DNA of 8,963 nt from Anaerolineae bacterium (lineage in GTDB: Bacteria; Chloroflexota; Anaerolineae; 4572-78; NAK82): positions 1 through 8,963 of the forward strand of contig JAUVPY010000070.1 in the NCBI GenBank assembly GCA_030598425.1. Direction: 5' to 3'. Shown here in pieces: positions 5,429 to 8,963 of the stretch. How positions within the stretch are numbered: the stretch's first letter is position 1; each line of letters starts with the position of its first letter. The position numbers and the translations under genes were made by a program. The notes below the pieces were generated by a model. The model was given only the letters and a program-made list of their open reading frames with translations. It made no database searches and was not told where the DNA came from.

Positions 5429-6364
5429 TCAGGACATCGCATCAGCCGCAGCCAAGAAACCATCAACCATTTCATATAACCCGTCATAGAAATCGCCGCT
5501 TACGTCGAACCAGTGAACAGCCGGATCGTCAAGCCGGAACCAATTGTATTGCTGGCGTATGAAGCGGCGGGTTTCCTTTTTGATGAGGCGTATTGCTTCA
5601 TCCAGGCCTATTTCGCCCGCCAGGTGCTGACCTATCTGGCGATAGCCCAGGCCTGACATGGCCGGTAGATCCAGACCATAACCCTGATTCACCAACCTCC
5701 TCGCCTCGGCCAGCAGTCCCTTTTCGAGCATACGCTCCACACGAGCGTCTACCCGGGCATAGAGCATCTCGCGCGACATAGTCAGACCTACCTGCAAGAT
5801 GCGGTACGAAGGTGGCTGGGCGCGCCGGTGCTGGCTGACTGGAACCTCAGTCTTCAGATAGACCTCCAGCGCCCGAATCACCCGCCGCACGTTGCGGTAA
5901 TCAATTTTGGCTGCCGAGTCTGGGTCCACCTCCGCCAGCCGAGTATAGAGCGCCTGCGGCCCGGCGCGCTCCGCCTCCGCTTCCAGTTCGGCCCGTAACG
6001 CATAGTCGGGCGGTACACGGGGTACTCCCCACCCCTCAACCACCCCCTTCACCCACTGGCCTGTCCCACCAACTAAAAATGGGACCCGATTTCGGCTTAA
6101 CACGTCATTGATGGCTGCGTAAGCCATTTCTTGATATCCGGCCAAGCCCAGCACTTGGTCAGGATCGACTACATCGATCAGGTGATGGACAGCAAATGCC
6201 TGCTCCTCAGGCGTCGCCTTGGCAGTGCCGATGTCCAATCCTCGGTAGACCTGGCGCGAGTCGGCGGAGATAATCTCACCCGGGAAATCACCACACAGAC
6301 GGACGGCCGTCGCTGTTTTGCCCACGGCTGTAGGTCCGACGACGACAATCAGAGGAGGATACAC
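5429..6364 (-). CDS. miaA: tRNA dimethylallyltransferase MiaA
   Basis: A 311-residue protein of normal family length. It transfers a dimethylallyl group from DMAPP to N6 of A37 in tRNAs reading codons that begin with U; MiaB often then adds a methylthio group. Visible motifs: P-loop GPTAVGKT (10-17); DSRQVYRGLDIGTAK (35-49), with the Asp and Arg that contact A37 and the DMAPP phosphates; HHLID (60-64); GGTGQWVKGVVEGW (99-112), where most members have GGTGLY; RNVRRVIRALE (157-167); and the C-terminal TRRFIRQQYNWFR (265-277) in place of the usual T-R-x-x-A-x-R-Q-x-T-W-F-R. The start is GTG at 6364-6362, which puts the P-loop at the usual distance. The Shine-Dalgarno is weak. The gene lies 61 bp downstream of tilS on the same strand, so the two are likely cotranscribed. 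Confidence 0.95.
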   Translation of the reverse strand: MYPPLIVVVGPTAVGKTATAVRLCGDFPGEIISADSRQVYRGLDIGTAKATPEEQAFAVHHLIDVVDPDQVLGLAGYQEMAYAAINDVLSRNRVPFLVGGTGQWVKGVVEGWGVPRVPPDYALRAELEAEAERAGPQALYTRLAEVDPDSAAKIDYRNVRRVIRALEVYLKTEVPVSQHRRAQPPSYRILQVGLTMSREMLYARVDARVERMLEKGLLAEARRLVNQGYGLDLPAMSGLGYRQIGQHLAGEIGLDEAIRLIKKETRRFIRQQYNWFRLDDPAVHWFDVSGDFYDGLYEMVDGFLAAADAMS

Positions 6365-6425
6365 AGTCTCGCAATCCGGCTGGGAGTCATTTCCCTCAAC
6401 TCTGCCCAGCCAACCGTTAACGCCA

Positions 6426-7922
6426 TCATTGCGCGTAGCGCAGCCACACTACCCGTTGGGTGCCCTCGGTGACGCGGGCACGCTCGTCGGGCCGCCAGCC
6501 GCACACCCATAAGATTTGCCCATCTCCATTAACCAGCAACGGTATGTGATCGCGCCAAGCGACCGGGATTTTCTCGTTGATCATGAATTCGTTGACACGT
6601 TTGCTCTGCCCCCCCATACCAAGTGGGCAGAAGCGATCACCAGGGCGGCGAGGACGCAGAACGGGTGACGATCCTACGGAAGTTGCATCTAGTTGGGCTT
6701 CCCAACCTGTGGCAGAAGTCAGGTTCTCGTCAACCACTGTAGCTCGCGGAGACACCTTGGCCTCCAAGGCCCAAACCGACTCCGGCAGTCGAGTGCGTCC
6801 TGGCAGGACGACAGGCACTGAGCGCTCGGTGAGCAGCAGCGGCAAATCGGGCAGGACTCGGAAATCTTCGTCGGCGACGGTGAAGGTGTCATAGCCAATC
6901 GTCAGCATCAGCCCCTGAGGCAGTGTGGCCTGGGCGCCTGTCTCACCATCCGCCAGAATCTCCACGGCATTTTCCACGTGCACAAAGTTGATGTTACGCA
7001 GCGCATGGCGCAGCCGGTGAATCGCTTCGCGGAGGGTAGATCGTCTCATAGCCAAGGGCAGCGCCCGCCAATCTGCCAGTTCAAAGGTCACTGCATGATC
7101 TGTCTCGGTGCGTACTACTTGGCGCCAGGTCATTTCATTCTGCTCACGCAGCAATTCGTAGTCGGCCCCAACTACCGACGCCAAACGACGCACAACCTCT
7201 CGGATGTTGACATTGTACGTCTCCAAGTAGGGAATCAACTCGTGGCGCAAGCGGTTTCGAAAGTAGGTCGTATCAAGATTGGAGCGATCGAAGCGTGGCT
7301 CAAGATTGTGGCGAGCGCAATAGGCTTCAATGTCAGCACGAGGGATAGATAGCAGAGGCCGTATGAGGGTCAGAGATTGGAGATTGGAGACTGGTGGCGT
7401 ACTCTCCAATCTCCAATCTCCAATCTCCAGTTTCAGATCTTTCATAGGGGTGGCGGGGAGCATACCACGCAGCCCAGCCAGACCAGAGCCACGTAGCCAG
7501 TGCATAATCACCGTCTCGGTCTGATCGTCGGCGTTGTGGGCCACGGCAATCGTGCGCGCGCCGATTTGGCCAGCAACCCTGGCCAAAAAAGCGTATCGCG
7601 CGCGCCGGGCGGCCTCTTCAGGCGCGAGTTTGTGAATACGGGCCAATGCAGGTACATCCGCCGACTCTATCGTAGCCGAGAGGCCCCAATCGCTAGCCAA
7701 CTCGGCGACAAAAGCAGCGTCGGCATCAGCATCCTTGCCACGCATCTGGTGATTGAGATGGGCGACATGCAGGTTCAGGGACAATTCGGGCGACCGCCCA
7801 GACAGGACGTGGAGCAGGCATAAGGAATCAGGTCCTCCTGAGACGCCGACGACGACTGTATCGCCCGGCGCTGCCAGGCGGTGCCGCTCAATAGCATCCC
7901 GCACACGGGCTACCAGCGCCAA
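6426..7922 (-). CDS. tilS: tRNA(Ile)-lysidine synthase TilS
   Basis: A 498-residue PP-loop ligase that joins lysine to C34 of tRNA-Ile2 (anticodon CAU), changing both its codon reading (AUG to AUA) and its charging from Met to Ile. Visible features: ATP loop SGGPDSL (28-34); HLNHQMRG (55-62); AHNADDQTET (128-137) with the expected Asp pair; RPLLSIPRADIEAYC (188-202); then DRSNLDTTYFRNRLRHELIPYL (212-233), split here as DRSNLDTTYF and RNRLRHELIPYL. The C-terminal TilS domain is at about 420-495 (LRPRRPGDRF, KRVNEFMINEKIP). Between LPATPM and LIRPLL an insertion of about 24 residues (161-184), containing LEIGDWRLE and VSNLQS, is encoded by the palindromic heptad repeat at 7373-7431. The conserved catalytic motifs flank it undamaged. 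The start is TTG at 7922-7920, supported by GGAG 8 nt upstream and the usual short lead to the ATP loop. miaA follows after 61 bp. Confidence 0.95.
   Translation of the reverse strand: MALVARVRDAIERHRLAAPGDTVVVGVSGGPDSLCLLHVLSGRSPELSLNLHVAHLNHQMRGKDADADAAFVAELASDWGLSATIESADVPALARIHKLAPEEAARRARYAFLARVAGQIGARTIAVAHNADDQTETVIMHWLRGSGLAGLRGMLPATPMKDLKLEIGDWRLESTPPVSNLQSLTLIRPLLSIPRADIEAYCARHNLEPRFDRSNLDTTYFRNRLRHELIPYLETYNVNIREVVRRLASVVGADYELLREQNEMTWRQVVRTETDHAVTFELADWRALPLAMRRSTLREAIHRLRHALRNINFVHVENAVEILADGETGAQATLPQGLMLTIGYDTFTVADEDFRVLPDLPLLLTERSVPVVLPGRTRLPESVWALEAKVSPRATVVDENLTSATGWEAQLDATSVGSSPVLRPRRPGDRFCPLGMGGQSKRVNEFMINEKIPVAWRDHIPLLVNGDGQILWVCGWRPDERARVTEGTQRVVWLRYAQ
7373..7431. repeat. 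Palindromic 7-bp tandem repeat inserted in frame in tilS
   Basis: GAGATTGGAGATTGGAGA (7373-7390) is the exact reverse complement of TCTCCAATCTCCAATCTC (7403-7420), a perfect 18-bp inverted repeat with a 12-nt loop. Each arm is a tandem array of a 7-bp unit. The right side holds TCTCCAA three times and then TCTCCAG (7403-7430). Seven is not a multiple of three, so three units encode a 7-residue cycle in tilS (read from the minus strand as LEIGDWR). The frame stays open throughout. Confidence 0.85.
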
Positions 7923-7930
7923 CTTCTAAT

Positions 7931-7936
7931 CTCCAC
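7931..7936 (-). promoter_or_regulatory. Ribosome binding site of tilS
   Basis: Read on the minus strand this is GTGGAG, whose GGAG ends 8 nt before the TTG at 7922. It supports the TTG start of tilS over internal GTG codons. Confidence 0.55.
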
Positions 7937-7937
7937 T

Positions 7938-8036
7938 CTCAGTAGGTTCGACCCTGGCTCAGTCTGGACATTTGAACAGCGCACAAGTGCAGCTGTTAGC
8001 ACACTCGCCCCTGGAGAAGATATCGAATCTACTGAG
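7938..8036. repeat. Spaced inverted repeat flanking the tilS upstream gap, with central hairpin
   Basis: CTCAGTAGGTTCGA (7938-7951) matches the reverse complement of TCGAATCTACTGAG (8023-8036) at 13 of 14 positions, 71 bp apart. The right arm includes the TAG stop of the TPR gene (8029-8031). Between the arms, 7975-7997 forms its own hairpin: AACAGCGCAC against GTGC-A-GCTGTT, ten pairs with one bulged A and a 2-nt gap. On the minus strand the hairpin is followed by CAAATG, not a T-run. It is possibly a terminator or regulatory structure between the TPR gene and tilS. Confidence 0.45.
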
Positions 8037-8963
8037 TCTTCACCTTAGCCCGGAGCTCGGCAACTGAAGACGAGGCCAGCAGACTCTCTTGCGCCTCTTC
8101 GTCCGCCAAAGTGGCGGCCATCGCCTGAAGAGTCTCCCAGGCTCGCCCGTAAGCTGCATCTGCTTCGGCGCTTCGACCAGCCGCGTGGTGAACGTCGCCC
8201 AAGGCACTGTCGGTACGCCATAGGATGAGACGCCCCCCTATGGCTTGTGCGCGGCCGCGTGCGTCTTCCAACGCCTCCAACGCACCGTCCAGATCATCCT
8301 GAGCAAGGGCAAGTCGGCCTTGCAGCCAGCGCCCGCGCACCTGGTACTCACGCAACTCGCCTTTATCGGCCACGTTGAGCAGTTCATCCAACGCTTTATT
8401 GGCAGCGTGCAGATCGCCTATCGTCAGGCTAACACGCCCCAGCTCGTAGAGCGCTACGGCTTGATCTGGAGCAAAGTCCAAGGCACAAGCTACTTCATAC
8501 ACGCCGCTCAGAACCCGAACGGCTTTGCTCAACTCACCGCGATAGAGGCAAACGATGCCGAAGCTGGCACGAGCGCGCATCTCCCATAGGGGTGATCCCA
8601 ACTTCTGAGCCAGGCTCACACCCTCTTCAACAACCTCGAGAGCCGCGTCATACCGCCCGAGGGTCAAATGGTAATAGCCCATCCACGACAGGCAGATCGC
8701 CTGCATTGCAGCGTGATCCAATGATCGAGCGACAGACAGTCCCTCCTGGAGGTTTTCGCCCGCTTTACCCAGCTCTCCCCGGTTGAGATAGCTGATGGCC
8801 AAATATGTGTAAAGTGAGGGAACTACTGGCAGATTTCCCACCTTGCTGACAAAGGCTAACGCCTCCTCACAGGCATCAGCAACCTGCTCATATTCTCCCA
8901 ACCAAGTGTAAGCGGCTGCCAGCGAGTTGAGGGCCTCCATCAAGCCAGCCTGATTTCCCAGGC
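8029..8963 (-). CDS. TPR-repeat protein, C-terminal part
   Basis: The frame enters from the right edge and ends in TAG at 8031-8029, giving 310 residues. A TTG-ATG pair at 8943-8938 could be read as a start, but the codons before it (LGNQAG) continue the same repeat pattern, so the gene most likely extends beyond the window. The fragment is almost entirely helical repeats of about 38-40 residues, roughly seven of them. Each has the small-residue pattern of TPRs, for example LNSLAAAYTWLGEYEQVADA, YLAISYLNRGELGKAGENL, WMGYYHLTLGRYDAALEVVE and LGDVHHAAGRSAEADAAYGR. The end (MAATLADEEAQESLLAS) resembles the C-termini of large AAA-ATPase or LuxR/SARP-type regulators and adenylate cyclase-TPR proteins, whose catalytic domains would be upstream and unseen. 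No signal peptide or membrane segment is visible. The TPRs probably mediate protein contacts. The gene lies 106 bp before tilS, with hairpins between them. Confidence 0.8.
   Translation of the reverse strand, partial: LGNQAGLMEALNSLAAAYTWLGEYEQVADACEEALAFVSKVGNLPVVPSLYTYLAISYLNRGELGKAGENLQEGLSVARSLDHAAMQAICLSWMGYYHLTLGRYDAALEVVEEGVSLAQKLGSPLWEMRARASFGIVCLYRGELSKAVRVLSGVYEVACALDFAPDQAVALYELGRVSLTIGDLHAANKALDELLNVADKGELREYQVRGRWLQGRLALAQDDLDGALEALEDARGRAQAIGGRLILWRTDSALGDVHHAAGRSAEADAAYGRAWETLQAMAATLADEEAQESLLASSSVAELRAKVKTQ

Noticed and set aside
7941..7970. tRNA T-arm-like sequence (GGTTCGA)
   Set aside because: No acceptor, D or anticodon stem is found around it. The match is part of a spaced inverted repeat.

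Overview
The window looks like chromosomal sequence from a GC-rich bacterium. I infer a Chloroflexota (Anaerolineae-like) lineage, probably thermophilic or with thermophilic ancestry. The reasons are the TtuB/TtuA tRNA 2-thiolation pair, the long DHH-CBS-tRNA nucleotidyltransferase fusion, a TPR-rich protein, and short 7-8 bp tandem repeats lying inside genes. The taxonomy is inference, because no rRNA or other marker is present. No mobile element, CRISPR array, rRNA or tRNA gene was found.

Plus strand, left to right. The window opens with the last 80 codons of ATP-type phosphoenolpyruvate carboxykinase (1-243). A strong sigma-70-like promoter (299-327) lies inside a perfect 11-bp inverted repeat (304-342). 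It precedes ttuB (377-568), a GG-ended ubiquitin-like sulfur carrier, and ttuA (584-1630), the PP-loop enzyme that thiolates U54 of tRNA. After 29 bp comes an 868-residue tRNA nucleotidyltransferase with N-terminal DHH/DHHA1 and CBS domains (1660-4266), then a PfkB-family sugar kinase (4335-5339) with unusual active-site residues.

Minus strand, right to left. The C-terminal 310 residues of a TPR protein (8963-8029) come first, then tilS (7922-6426, lysidine at C34 of tRNA-Ile2) and miaA (6364-5429, prenylation of A37). miaA converges on the kinase gene across an 89-bp gap.

Five of the eight genes therefore act on tRNA: U54 thiolation (carrier plus enzyme), 3'-CCA end synthesis or repair, C34 lysidine formation and A37 dimethylallylation. 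They sit in two facing transcription units.

The most unusual signal is repeat DNA inside coding sequence. ttuA has an in-frame insertion built of 8-bp tandem units with an inverted partner. tilS has an in-frame insertion built of 7-bp units that form a perfect 18-bp inverted repeat. A 14-bp copy of the tilS repeat lies just upstream of the nucleotidyltransferase start, and a different 7-bp repeat lies in the convergent gap. This suggests small palindromic repeat elements that spread through the genome and are tolerated as translated inserts.
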